DNA of 64,000 nucleotides from Streptomyces sp. NBC_00582. GTDB lineage: Bacteria; Actinomycetota; Actinomycetes; Streptomycetales; Streptomycetaceae. The position numbers and the translations under genes are program-made. Below, one piece after another: positions 18,805-26,982 of the stretch. The DNA is taken from positions 1,674,001-1,738,000 of the forward strand of contig NZ_CP107772.1 of NCBI RefSeq assembly GCF_036345155.1, written 5' to 3'. The notes beneath the pieces are model-generated. The model searched no databases, was not told the DNA's origin, and was given only the letters and a program-made list of their open reading frames with translations. Position 1 is the first letter of the stretch. The number at the start of each line of letters is the position of its first letter.

Positions 18805-19689
18805 GTGCAGTTCCAGCAGCTCCAGTACTTCGTGGCGGTGGCCGAGACCCGGCACTTCACCCGGGCCGCCGAGCTGGTCCATGTCGCGCAGCCCTCGCTG
18901 TCGCAGCAGATCCGGGCCCTGGAGCGGGAGTTGGGGGCCGATCTCTTCCAGCGGGCGCGCGGCAACATCACCCTCACCGACGCGGGCGAGGCGCTGCTGC
19001 CGCTGGCCCGGCGGATCCTCGCGGACACCGAGACCGCGCGGTACGAGGTGCAGGAGCTGGTGCAGCTCCGCGGCGGCCGGGTCCGCCTCGGCGCCACCCC
19101 CAGCCTGTGCACCGGTCTGCTGCCGGACGTGCTGCGCGCCTTCCACGACCGCTACCCGGGGATCCGGCTGCTGATCGAGGAAGGCGGCTCGCACGATCTC
19201 GTACGACACCTCGCCCGCGGCGCCCTCGACCTGGCGCTGGTCGTGCTGCCCCTGCCGACGCCCTCCCCCGCGCTGACGACGGTGGAGCTGCTGCGCGAGG
19301 ACCTGGTGGTGGTGTCCTCCCCCGAGGCGTCCGCACCCGGCGACGGGCGGCGCTCGGTGCGGATCGCCGATCTGGAGGGCGAGCGCCTTGTGATGTTCCG
19401 GCACGGCTACGACCTGCGGGAACTGACCGTGGCCGCGTGCCGGGCGGAGGGCTTCGAGCCGGACTTCGCGGTCGAGGGCGGAGAGATGGACGCGGTGCTC
19501 GGGTTCGTCCGGGCCGGGCTCGGGGTGGCCGTCGTCCCCCGGATGGTGGCCGCCCGGTCCGGCCGCGGGCTGCGGGTCACCCCGCTCGCCCGGCCCGGTC
19601 TGCACCGGACGATCGCTCTCGCGCACCGCAGCGACGTGGCACCGCCGCGGGCGGCGCGGGAACTGCAGCGGATGCTGCTGGAGCACTGA
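18805..19689 (+). CDS. LysR-family regulator, divergent to sdhCAB
   Basis: 294 residues. Residues 1-60 are the winged helix-turn-helix, with Gln-Gln-Leu-Gln-Tyr-Phe-Val-Ala-Val-Ala-Glu-x-x-His-Phe-Thr-Arg-Ala-Ala, Val-Ala-Gln-Pro-Ser-Leu-Ser-Gln-Gln-Ile and Leu-Glu-x-Glu-Leu-Gly. The rest is the periplasmic-binding-like effector domain, with Leu-Gly-Ala-Thr-Pro-Ser-Leu near 92 and Gly-Leu-Gly-Val-Ala-Val-Val-Pro near 245. The GTG at 18805 follows TGGAGGG very closely. Divergence from sdhC and the box between them argue that it senses a C4-dicarboxylate-related signal, which is inference. Its last 40 codons and stop are repeated twice downstream (see the repeat entry), but the gene itself is intact. 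Confidence 0.9.
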   Translation: MQFQQLQYFVAVAETRHFTRAAELVHVAQPSLSQQIRALERELGADLFQRARGNITLTDAGEALLPLARRILADTETARYEVQELVQLRGGRVRLGATPSLCTGLLPDVLRAFHDRYPGIRLLIEEGGSHDLVRHLARGALDLALVVLPLPTPSPALTTVELLREDLVVVSSPEASAPGDGRRSVRIADLEGERLVMFRHGYDLRELTVAACRAEGFEPDFAVEGGEMDAVLGFVRAGLGVAVVPRMVAARSGRGLRVTPLARPGLHRTIALAHRSDVAPPRAARELQRMLLEH

Positions 19690-19992
19690 GTCACGGCTCA
19701 GCCCCGCAGGTGGGCCGCGCCGCAGGCCACCCCCGCCCGCCCGGCCGCTCTCGCGCACCGCAGCGACGTGGCACCGCCGCGGGCGGCGCGGGAGCCGCAG
19801 CGGATGCTGCTGGAGCACTGAGTCGCGGCTCAAGCCCCGCAGGTGGGCCGCGCCGCAGGCCACCCCCGCTCGCCCGGCCCGGTCTGCACCGGACGATCGC
19901 TCTCGCGCACCGCAGCGACGTGGCACCGCCGCGGGCGGCGCGGGAGCCGCAGCGGATGCTGCTGGAGCACTGAGTCACGGCTCAGCCCCGCA
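19570..19992. repeat. tandem triplication of the LysR 3' end and the convergent gene tail
   Basis: The sequence coding for the LysR C-terminus plus stop and about 20 bp beyond occurs three times in tandem. The stop codons are at 19687-19689, 19819-19821 and 19971-19973. The full period is 152 bp; copy 2 is 20 bp shorter because it lacks the stretch between the CCCGGCC and CTCTCGCG blocks. Copies 2 and 3 share a change (GAGCCGCAG for GAACTGCAG), showing that one was made from the other. Each unit also contains TCAGCCCCGCAG, the stop end of the NmrA-like gene on the other strand. The extra copies keep open frames on both strands that are not genes. Confidence 0.9.
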
Positions 19993-20875
19993 GGGCGGCC
20001 GGCTGGAACACCTCCTCGCACCACTGCCGGAAGGTCGTGGGCGCGGTGTCGGGGGTGCTGGGCTGCGCGGCGCCGTAGAAGCCCTGCGTGTTCTGGGCGT
20101 CGACCATGTCGGCGAAGGCCCGCACCCATGCCTCGGTGGCGCCGAAGCGGATCCACCGCTCCCCGAGCTCCGCCGCGGCGGTGAACTCGACGCGGACCGG
20201 CCGGCCGAGCACCTCGGCGAGGACGCCGGCCATGCCCTCGGGGGTCAGGTCGTCGGGGCTGACCAGCGGAACGTCCTCCTGCCCGGTCCAGGAGTCGTCG
20301 AGGAGCAGGCGGGCGGCCGTCGCACCGACGTCGCGCGTGGCGCACAGGCGCAGGACCCGGTCGGGAAGGAGCGAGGTGGAGAAGACACCCGCGTCGCGGA
20401 TCGAGGCCAGCTGGCGGAGCTCGTTCTCCATCAGTGACGGCGGGCACAGGGCCCGGTAGTGAACGCCCGTGGCGGCGATCGCCTCGTCCATGGCCAGCCC
20501 CGCGGAGATCAGCCCGGCGTTGCGGGCGACACCGCGGCCCAGGGTGGAGACGGCCACGACCCGCTCCGGGCCCTGCGCCCGGACGACCTCGCACAGCGGC
20601 TCGGTGAAGGCCCGGAAGTGTCCTTCGACACTGTCGGCACCGGGGTGCGGCGGGACCAGCCAGAACACCCGGTCGGCGCCCTGGCAGGCCTCCTTCAGCA
20701 CCGCCGGGTCCGCGTGCGACCCCTGGACGACCTCCACGCGCTCGCGCACCCCGGGGGCGAGGGCGGCGGGGTCGCGGACGATCACCCGGACCGGTGCGGA
20801 GCCCTCGGGGGCGTCGAGGAGGCGGGCGACGACCTCACGGCCGATCTGCCCGGTCGGGGTGGTGACCACAATCAT
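19982..20875 (-). CDS. NmrA-family NAD(P)-binding protein
   Basis: 297 residues, atypical SDR. The N-terminal Val-Val-Thr-Thr-Pro-Thr-Gly-Gln-Ile-Gly is the Rossmann loop with the T-G-x-x-G pattern of NmrA/HSCARG proteins. No Tyr-x3-Lys catalytic pair is obvious at the usual place, as is common in this group, which serve as redox-sensing regulators or as quinone reductases. The ORF extends to 20908, but CCAGGAG eight bases before the ATG at 20875 fixes the start. The gene is divergent from a LysR gene (124-bp gap), a common pairing in which the LysR protein controls the NmrA-like gene. Its last codons lie inside the repeat array downstream. Confidence 0.82.
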   Translation of the reverse strand: MIVVTTPTGQIGREVVARLLDAPEGSAPVRVIVRDPAALAPGVRERVEVVQGSHADPAVLKEACQGADRVFWLVPPHPGADSVEGHFRAFTEPLCEVVRAQGPERVVAVSTLGRGVARNAGLISAGLAMDEAIAATGVHYRALCPPSLMENELRQLASIRDAGVFSTSLLPDRVLRLCATRDVGATAARLLLDDSWTGQEDVPLVSPDDLTPEGMAGVLAEVLGRPVRVEFTAAAELGERWIRFGATEAWVRAFADMVDAQNTQGFYGAAQPSTPDTAPTTFRQWCEEVFQPAALRG

Positions 20876-20963
20876 GAACTGCTCCTGGAACAAGGCGTGT
20901 CGGGACATCCCCGAGCCTGCCGCCGCGGTCCGCCGAACTGAAGGTCCGCTTCGCTCGCGCTTG

Positions 20964-20978
20964 TTACCCTCAGGGCAA
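20964..20978. promoter_or_regulatory. LysR-type box between NmrA-like gene and LysR gene
   Basis: TTACCCT-C-AGGGCAA is a near-perfect inverted repeat with the T-N11-A form. It sits 21 bases before the LysR start and within the divergent gap, the expected place for an autoregulatory LysR site. Confidence 0.55.
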
Positions 20979-20999
20979 TACCGACCGGAGGGCAGACCC

Positions 21000-21845
21000 G
21001 TGGAGTCCCGTCCGCTGCGCTACTTCGTCGCCGTCGCCGAGGAGCTCAACTTCGCCCGGGCCGCCGAGCGGTTGGGCATCTCGCCGCCGCCCCTGTCGCG
21101 GGCGATCCGTGCCCTGGAGGGCGAGCTGGGGGCCGTACTCTTCGAACGCACCACGCACAGCGTGACGTTGACACCGGCGGGCGAAGTCCTGCTGCCCGAG
21201 GCGCGGTTCGCGCTGGAGGCGCTGGAGGCCGCAGGGCGGCGGGCCCGGCGTGCCGCCGCCGCCGGGCCGAAGCTGGAGCTGGCCGTGAAGGCGGACGGCG
21301 ACGGCGGACTGCTGGAGCCGATCCTCGCGCGCTACGCGGCCGACCCGGCCGCCGTGCCGGTCTCCGTCCGGCTGTGCGCCTGGCACGAGCAGTCCCGGCT
21401 GCTGCGCCGGGGCGAGGCCGATGTCGCGCTGGTCTACGAACCGTACGACCGCGCGGGCCTCGACGCGGAGGACCTGGCCCGCGAACCGCGCGTCGCCGCC
21501 CTCGCCGTGGGTCATCCGCTGGCCGCCCGGGCCGGGCTGTGCCTCGCCGACCTGGGGCTGCGCGCCGACGAGGTGCACCGGTACATCGACGAGGTCCGCG
21601 GCAGGGGCCAGGATCTCGCCCAGCTGCTCACCCTCGTCGGCCTGGGCGAGGTGGTCCCCCTGCTTCCCGCGTCCGTCGCGGACCGCTACCCCCGCCCCGG
21701 TGTCGTCTACCGCCCCGTCCGGGACGCGCCCCCGGCCGTCCTGGCCGTCGCCTGGCCCCAGCAGTCCCGCTCCACCGCGACGGCGGCCCTGGTCCGGGCG
21801 GCCGTCGCCGCGGCGGCCTCCTCCGCCGGGCGCGCGGCCGTCTGA
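21000..21845 (+). CDS. LysR-family transcriptional regulator
   Basis: 281 residues. The helix-turn-helix at residues 1-60 reads Arg-Tyr-Phe-Val-Ala-Val-Ala-Glu-Glu-Leu-Asn-Phe-x-Arg-Ala-Ala-Glu-Arg-Leu, then Pro-Pro-Leu-Ser-Arg-Ala-Ile and Leu-Glu-x-Glu-Leu-Gly, followed by the effector-binding domain. The GTG at 21000 is preceded by CCGGAGGG. It is divergent from the NmrA-like oxidoreductase gene with a LysR box between them, so that gene is its probable target. The effector is unknown. The 3' end faces the M48 peptidase gene 20 bp away. Confidence 0.88.
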   Translation: MESRPLRYFVAVAEELNFARAAERLGISPPPLSRAIRALEGELGAVLFERTTHSVTLTPAGEVLLPEARFALEALEAAGRRARRAAAAGPKLELAVKADGDGGLLEPILARYAADPAAVPVSVRLCAWHEQSRLLRRGEADVALVYEPYDRAGLDAEDLAREPRVAALAVGHPLAARAGLCLADLGLRADEVHRYIDEVRGRGQDLAQLLTLVGLGEVVPLLPASVADRYPRPGVVYRPVRDAPPAVLAVAWPQQSRSTATAALVRAAVAAAASSAGRAAV

Positions 21846-21864
21846 CCCGGGGGGCGCCCCGCGG

Positions 21865-23754
21865 TCACCGTGCGAACTCCGGTATCGGATACATCGGGGG
21901 CAGGGAGATCCGCAGGGGGTCGGGCTGGAGGGGGTCCTCGGGCATCCACCCCGGCGGAAGCATCGTGGCCGGAGGCGCCGCGGTCGGAATTCCTGGCGTC
22001 GAAGGCGTCGACACCCACCCGTTCGGGGACGAGCCGCCCGGCCCGGACGGGGAGGGAGCGGGGCCGCGCATGCTCCAGAAGGCCACGCCGACGAAGTAGC
22101 CGACGAGGAGGAGCGTGAGCGTGACACGGCCCAGCCCGGCGATGAGTTCGCGGGTCTCCTCGGACAGATGCTCACGCCGGAGTCTGCGCCTGCGCATCTC
22201 CTTGCGGCTGGTGTAGGCGACCCGGTCGTCGTCCTCGGTGTCCTTCGCCGTCCGGCCGGTGAAGGTGTTCTCGTCCACGCCGAGCACGGCCAGGTGCAGC
22301 GAGAGGCCCGAGGTCTCGGCGGGCCGCCGCACCGCCTCCGTGGCCAGGCGGCTCAGCAGCACGTTCGCCCCGGTGTCCGGGGCGAGTCCCGTGTGCAGCC
22401 ATGCCACGACGGCCCGGGCCAGGAGGTCCAGCGGCTCGTCGGACCCGCGCCGCTCCGCGGGCAGCCGTCCGGCCAGGTCCCGGGCGAGGGCCATGCGCCG
22501 GCCCGCGTGCAGGATCCCGAGCACCCTGCGGAGGGTGAGGGGGGTGTCCTCCTCGTGGTGCCGGGCGGCGGCCTCCAGCAGCGGATCGACGAGGAAGGCG
22601 TCCTGGTGGGCGGACCAGGCGCTGACCCACTCGCTCCACGGGAGCCCGACCGCACGGTCGTAGGGATGGTCGGGGAGCAGCCGGGCGACGTCCCCGGAAG
22701 CGAGCCGGGGCAGCAGGGGCGCGTCCGGCGGGAACGACGTCGGCGCCGACAGGACGTCCTGCCGGCCCAGCGCGCGCAGGCGCTCGGTGAGCGCGGGGTG
22801 CGAGGAGCCGAACGCGTCCGGTGCGGCCGTGGCGTCGGCCACCAGTTCCCTCAGGAGCGGGAGCTTGTGCTGGATGCCCGCGTTCGAGAGCGCGCGGGCG
22901 AACCCCCGGAACGGGTCGGCGGGCAGGGCTCCGTCCGGTGCCCGGTCGAGGAATACCTCCCGGAACTGCTTCCAGAGCACCTCGGCCATGGCCTGTTTCG
23001 CCAGGGCCTCGGCGAGCGCGGGGGCGCCGTAGAGCCTCGCCGCCAGCTCGTCCGCCTCCAGCTCCTGCCGTCTGCGGACGGGTTGGACCAACCGGCGGAA
23101 GAGCGACACATGCAGGGCGATCAGCATCCTCGGGACGGCCGCGTACTGGCCGACGAACCGGTTGGCCTTTCCGAACCGCTTCAGGGAGTCCCTGGCGACG
23201 GTCAGGCTCGTCTCCAGACGGGCCGTGAACGCGCGGGACCGGTGGTGACGCAGCGACAGATGGGCGAGCTCATGGGCCACCACCGCGCGGGCCTGGTCCG
23301 GGGTGAGCGTCGCCAGCAGGGGCAGACCGAGGCAGAGCACGAGGTTCCCGGGCGACAGGCCGAGGTGGCGGGTGTCCTCGTCGACGAGGCCCGCGGTCGG
23401 CTCGCTCGTCAGCCGAAGGGTGACGGTCTCCTCGACGCCCGACCGCCGGACCACCTCGGCGACGAGGGCGCTCAGCGCGGGCGCCTGCCCGCGGCTCACC
23501 TCGGCGTGGGCGGCCGAGGGCGCTTCCACGAAGAAGAGCGACGCCCGGATCGCCCGGACCAGCACATGGACCAGCGGCGCCGACCCCGCGATGAAGAGGA
23601 AGCCGGTGCCGGGGAACGTGGCGGTGCCGCTCCGTGTGGTGAGGTACACCGTGCCGGCGACCAGGACCACCCAGAGGAGCAGGAACGACGCGACGGCGGC
23701 GTGGAAGCCGAGCAGCAGGGCGGCGGCGAGGGCGAGCCGGAGGCGGCCGGTCAT
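21865..23754 (-). CDS. membrane-bound M48-family zinc metallopeptidase
   Basis: 629 residues. Two or three N-terminal spans (residues 1-70) precede the M48 catalytic domain. His-Glu-Leu-Ala-His near 163-167 is the zinc motif, and the third ligand Glu is in Glu-Leu-Glu-Ala-Asp-Glu-Leu-Ala near 235. After about 250 residues of helical sequence there is another span near 555-575 and a Pro/Ser-rich tail of about 60 residues ending in Pro-Met-Tyr-Pro-Ile-Pro. M48 proteins such as HtpX degrade damaged membrane proteins. The ATG at 23754 overlaps the stop of the sigma-factor-like gene (ATGA). The three genes from 24612 leftward thus form an operon, suggesting a stress-controlled protease. Confidence 0.85.
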   Translation of the reverse strand: MTGRLRLALAAALLLGFHAAVASFLLLWVVLVAGTVYLTTRSGTATFPGTGFLFIAGSAPLVHVLVRAIRASLFFVEAPSAAHAEVSRGQAPALSALVAEVVRRSGVEETVTLRLTSEPTAGLVDEDTRHLGLSPGNLVLCLGLPLLATLTPDQARAVVAHELAHLSLRHHRSRAFTARLETSLTVARDSLKRFGKANRFVGQYAAVPRMLIALHVSLFRRLVQPVRRRQELEADELAARLYGAPALAEALAKQAMAEVLWKQFREVFLDRAPDGALPADPFRGFARALSNAGIQHKLPLLRELVADATAAPDAFGSSHPALTERLRALGRQDVLSAPTSFPPDAPLLPRLASGDVARLLPDHPYDRAVGLPWSEWVSAWSAHQDAFLVDPLLEAAARHHEEDTPLTLRRVLGILHAGRRMALARDLAGRLPAERRGSDEPLDLLARAVVAWLHTGLAPDTGANVLLSRLATEAVRRPAETSGLSLHLAVLGVDENTFTGRTAKDTEDDDRVAYTSRKEMRRRRLRREHLSEETRELIAGLGRVTLTLLLVGYFVGVAFWSMRGPAPSPSGPGGSSPNGWVSTPSTPGIPTAAPPATMLPPGWMPEDPLQPDPLRISLPPMYPIPEFAR

Positions 23755-24380
23755 CGTCCGGCCCCCGGTCGCCCGGAACGCCGATCGGCCCGGATCCCCC
23801 GCAGGAGCCAGTCGGCGGCCTCGCGGAGACGGAGCAGGACGTGGTCCTCGGACACTCCGGAGCTCAGGCCGTCCCCCGAGGAGACCCGACGGTCTTCCCG
23901 ACCCAGCAGGAACCGCAGCTTCGCGGTGGCGACGCTGGTGGCGTTGGAGACGCTGTTCGCCGACACCTCGAGGACTTCGGCGATCTCCGCCGGGGTCATC
24001 TCCAGCTCGCCGCGCAACACCATGACCTGTCGCTGCCGCCGGGGCAGCTCGTCCAGCAGGGCGAGCAGATCGAGCACCTTCATCCGCTCCTCGACCGGAC
24101 AGCCGCCGGGCAGGGGGATGCCGTGGTCGGGCAGCGGCCTGAGCCGGTGCCACAGCTTCTTCTTCCGGCACAGCCTGCGGATCGTGACCGTCATCGTCCA
24201 CGCCTCGGGCGAGCGGAGGTCGTGCCAGTTCGCCAACGCCTCGTCGCAGGCGTACTGCGCGGCCGCTTCGGCCTCGTAGAGGCTGCCGCAGATCAGCAGG
24301 CCCTTGGCCACCAGCAGGGGGGAGTGACGCGCGACGAAGGCGAGGTAGGACGCGTAGTCCTGCTCGGACAGGTCAGCCAC
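23751..24380 (-). CDS. ECF-like RNA polymerase sigma factor
   Basis: 209 residues. Region 4 is clear near residues 105-160: Leu-Pro-Arg-Arg-Gln-Arg-Gln-Val-Met-Val-Leu-Arg, then Thr-Pro-Ala-Glu-Ile-Ala-Glu-Val-Leu and Ser-Ala-Asn-Ser-Val. Region 2 is recognisable but weak (Ala-Cys-Asp-Glu-Ala-Leu-x-Asn-Trp, with Pro-Glu-Ala-Trp-x-x-Thr-Val and a basic Arg-Arg-Leu-Cys-Arg-Lys-Lys-Lys), so promoter binding may differ from ordinary ECF factors. The 45-residue Arg/Ser-rich C-terminal tail is additional. It starts with GTG at 24380, overlapping the preceding small gene by eight bases, and ends overlapping the peptidase start. The sigma factor probably drives its own operon; this is inference. Confidence 0.75.
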   Translation of the reverse strand: MADLSEQDYASYLAFVARHSPLLVAKGLLICGSLYEAEAAAQYACDEALANWHDLRSPEAWTMTVTIRRLCRKKKLWHRLRPLPDHGIPLPGGCPVEERMKVLDLLALLDELPRRQRQVMVLRGELEMTPAEIAEVLEVSANSVSNATSVATAKLRFLLGREDRRVSSGDGLSSGVSEDHVLLRLREAADWLLRGIRADRRSGRPGAGR

Positions 24381-24612
24381 GGCGGTCCCCCCGCCCCGCG
24401 GCCGCGCCCGACCGCACGGTGAGGACGGTGCCGTCGGACCGCCGGTCCACCATCTCCGAGTCGGGACCGCAGCGGCCCAGCAGATCCACCAGCGTCCTGC
24501 CGTGCGCCTCCTCGATCCGCCGTGCGCTGTTGCGCCTCACCACCTCTCTGGCCAACTGGGATGCTCCGGCCACGGTGACCAGCAGGACGGGCAACAGTGC
24601 CTCCAGCGTCAT
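24373..24612 (-). CDS. small membrane-anchored protein heading the sigma/M48 operon
   Basis: 79 residues. A hydrophobic N-terminal helix (about residues 3-20) is followed by a basic helix (Arg-Glu-Val-Val-Arg-Arg-Asn-Ser-Ala-Arg-Arg-Ile) and a soluble C-terminal part with Ser-Asp-Gly-Thr-Val-Leu-Thr-Val-Arg. It is preceded by a strong ribosome-binding site (TGAGGAGACACC before ATG) and overlaps the sigma factor gene by eight bases, so it is a true gene. I do not recognise the family. Position suggests a regulator or membrane tether for the sigma factor, in the place where an anti-sigma factor might be, but no zinc-finger or other anti-sigma motif is present. Confidence 0.65.
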   Translation of the reverse strand: MTLEALLPVLLVTVAGASQLAREVVRRNSARRIEEAHGRTLVDLLGRCGPDSEMVDRRSDGTVLTVRSGAAAGRGDRRG

Positions 24613-24788
24613 GGTGTCTCCTCACGCGTCCGGCGCCGCTTCTGCCGCGCTCAGTGGGTAGTGCCGTGGGGAGGGGGGCTCTCTTAGACGGTCCGGCGCA
24701 CTTTTTTTCGTGATCTTCCCGTCGCGATGTCCCCACGGTGGCGGACAGCGGCGCGGGAGGGGCGGGAAACGGGGAACGCCCCCGCCGT

Positions 24789-24820
24789 CCGCTCCCGGGT
24801 GGTATCGGCGCCGGGAGCGG
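24789..24820 (-). terminator. hairpin downstream of rmdA
   Basis: Inverted repeat CCGCTCCCGG at 24789-24798 and CCGGGAGCGG at 24811-24820 with a 12-base loop, 27 bases beyond the rmdA stop codon. It probably ends the methyltransferase-rmdA transcript. Confidence 0.65.
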
Positions 24821-24846
24821 TGGGCGAGGGCGTGCGGCGGCGGGGG

Positions 24847-26982
24847 TCAGCCCGTCGCGTCCACCAGGGCCAGTTCGTGCAGGCGCTCCGGCGGGCCGGG
24901 GCGGGCGTAGTACCAGCCCTGGGCGGTGTCGCAGCCCAGTATGCGCAGTTGTTCGGCCTGGGCGCCGGTCTCCACGCCCTCGACGGTGACGGCGAGGTCC
25001 AGACTGTGGGCGAGCGAGACGATCCCCTCGACGATCTTGAGGTCGACGGGGTCGGCGGGGAACTGCTGCATGCCCTGGGTGAAGGAGCGGTCCAGCTTGA
25101 GCACGCTCACCGGCAGGCGGCGCAGATTGGCGAGGTTGGAGTAGCCGGTGCCGAAGTCGTCCAGGGCGATGTCGATGCCCATCTCGGCCAGGCGGCGCAG
25201 CGGCTTCAGCAGGTCGTCGTCGGCGCCGATCAGGGCGGACTCGGTGACCTCCAGGCACAGGGCCTGCGGTGCGACGCCCGCGCGTTCCAGGATGTCGACG
25301 GTGTCCTGCACCAGCCCGGGATGGGTGAGCTGACACGGCGAGAGGTTGACGTTGATGCGCACCGGGTCCGTGTCCCCGTCGCGTTCCCGCCAGGCGCGGG
25401 CCTGCCGCACCGACTGTTCCAGGACCCAGCGGCCCAGGGGCACGATCAGCCCGGTGTGCTCGGCGAGCGGGATGAACCGGTCGGGGCCGAGCACACCGTG
25501 CTGCGGATGCAGCCAGCGGACGAGGGCCTCCGCGCCGCGCACGCTGCCGTCGCCGAGGTGGACCAGCGGCTGGTACTCGATGAAGAACTCACCGCGTTCC
25601 AGGGCCGTCGGGAGCGCCGTCGTCAGACCGTGGCGGGTGATCGCGCGGGCGTCGGCCTCCGGGTCGGCGAGCTCGAAGCGGTTGCCGCCCGCCGACTTGG
25701 CCCGGTACATGGTGATGTCGGCGCTGCGCAGCACCTCCGCCGCGTTGCGCTCCCCCGCCTGCCCCTCCACGATGCCGATGCTGCCGCGGACGGTCAGCTC
25801 CCGGCCCTCGATGCGCACCGGTGCGACCAGGGCGTTCTGGATGCGGGCGGCGAGTTCGTCGACCTCGCGACGGGTCTCGGTGCCGGTGGTCAGCGCCACG
25901 AACTCGTCGCCGCCGAGGCGGGCCACCATCTCACCGGGTGCGGTCGCGCAGGACTGGAGCCGGTCGGCGACCTCGACGAGCAGCCGGTCGCCGGCCGCGT
26001 GGCCGAGGCTGTCGTTGATGGTCTTGAAGCCGTCCAGGTCGAGGTAGCACAGGCCGAAGCGCTGCTGCTCGCCCGCGCCCAGCACCTTCTCCAGGCGTTC
26101 GAAGAACAGCGTGCGGTTGGGCAGGCCGGTGAGCGCGTCGTGGGTGGCCTCGTAGCGCAGCCGCAGGTTGAGCAGCCGGCGCTCGGTGGTGTCCTCCATC
26201 AGGGCCAACTGGTACTGGGGGTTGCCGTCGGCGTCCCGCAGGAGGGAGACCGTGAGGTTGGTCCACAGGACCGTTCCGTCAGGGCGGTAGAACGCCTTTT
26301 CCAGGTGGTAGTGCTCGCGTTCGCCGCGCACGAGTTCGTCGTAGAGCTTCCAGGTCTGCGGCGCGTCCTCGGGATGCGTCCACTCCCTGACGTTACGGCC
26401 GTGCATGGTCTGCTCGGAGACGCCGAACATGCGCAGCAGCGCGCCGTTGACCTGGAGGATGTTGCCGTCGAGGTCGGCCATGCCGATCCCTATCGCGGCG
26501 CCCTCGAAGACCGTCCGGAAGCGGGCCTCGCTCGCGTGCAGGGCCTGCGCCACCACGCCCTGGGCCTGGAGCGCGGCCTGGGCGATGGCCTCCTGCTCGG
26601 CGAGGGTGCGCTCGCGCAGGGCCTGCGCGTACCCGGCGGCCATGGCGTGCTGCAGCCGGGAGGCCCGGGTGCGCAGGTCCTCCTGGGGGCCGTCCTCGCC
26701 GCAGTACAGCACCAGATAGGCGTCCACGCAGTCGAGGGCGCGGCTGAGGGCCTCGGGATCGGTGCAGTGCGCCTCGACCAGGGCCGCGCCGACCGCCCGG
26801 CCGGTGTCCGCGTCGAAGGTCCTCGCCAGCAGCGCCTCACGCAACCGCCGGGCCGACGGCAGGAGCTGCTCCTCGAACTCCGGCCGGGTCAGCGACGTCG
26901 ACGTCACCGGGAACACGGCCCGGCTCCAGATCGTCGCGAAGCGGCGCAGTCTGTCCTCCGGCCCGTCCGGCGCGGCGGTCAC
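24847..26982 (-). CDS. rmdA: PAS-GGDEF-EAL c-di-GMP turnover protein
   Basis: 711 residues. An all-helical N-terminal region (1-150) is followed by a PAS domain (about 151-268), a diguanylate cyclase domain with an intact Gly-Gly-Asp-Glu-Phe at 357-361, and an EAL phosphodiesterase domain with Glu-Ala-Leu at 484-486 and the downstream Asp-Asp-Phe-Gly-Thr-Gly. Both active sites look complete, so the protein may make and break c-di-GMP. No RxxD inhibitory site stands before the GGDEF motif. In S. coelicolor the protein of this architecture in the same gene neighbourhood is RmdA, which affects aerial hyphae formation; the symbol rests on this. No membrane span is seen. The start overlaps the methyltransferase stop (ATGA), so the two are cotranslated. 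Confidence 0.85.
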   Translation of the reverse strand: MTAAPDGPEDRLRRFATIWSRAVFPVTSTSLTRPEFEEQLLPSARRLREALLARTFDADTGRAVGAALVEAHCTDPEALSRALDCVDAYLVLYCGEDGPQEDLRTRASRLQHAMAAGYAQALRERTLAEQEAIAQAALQAQGVVAQALHASEARFRTVFEGAAIGIGMADLDGNILQVNGALLRMFGVSEQTMHGRNVREWTHPEDAPQTWKLYDELVRGEREHYHLEKAFYRPDGTVLWTNLTVSLLRDADGNPQYQLALMEDTTERRLLNLRLRYEATHDALTGLPNRTLFFERLEKVLGAGEQQRFGLCYLDLDGFKTINDSLGHAAGDRLLVEVADRLQSCATAPGEMVARLGGDEFVALTTGTETRREVDELAARIQNALVAPVRIEGRELTVRGSIGIVEGQAGERNAAEVLRSADITMYRAKSAGGNRFELADPEADARAITRHGLTTALPTALERGEFFIEYQPLVHLGDGSVRGAEALVRWLHPQHGVLGPDRFIPLAEHTGLIVPLGRWVLEQSVRQARAWRERDGDTDPVRINVNLSPCQLTHPGLVQDTVDILERAGVAPQALCLEVTESALIGADDDLLKPLRRLAEMGIDIALDDFGTGYSNLANLRRLPVSVLKLDRSFTQGMQQFPADPVDLKIVEGIVSLAHSLDLAVTVEGVETGAQAEQLRILGCDTAQGWYYARPGPPERLHELALVDATG

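Noticed and set aside
19691..19978. Small open frames inside the LysR tail repeats on both strands
   Set aside because: They arise from the tandem duplication, lack starts with ribosome-binding sites and repeat the antisense of the LysR C-terminus.
21421..24279. 952-codon plus-strand frame opposite the M48 peptidase gene
   Set aside because: Antisense shadow; the peptidase on the other strand has all catalytic motifs.
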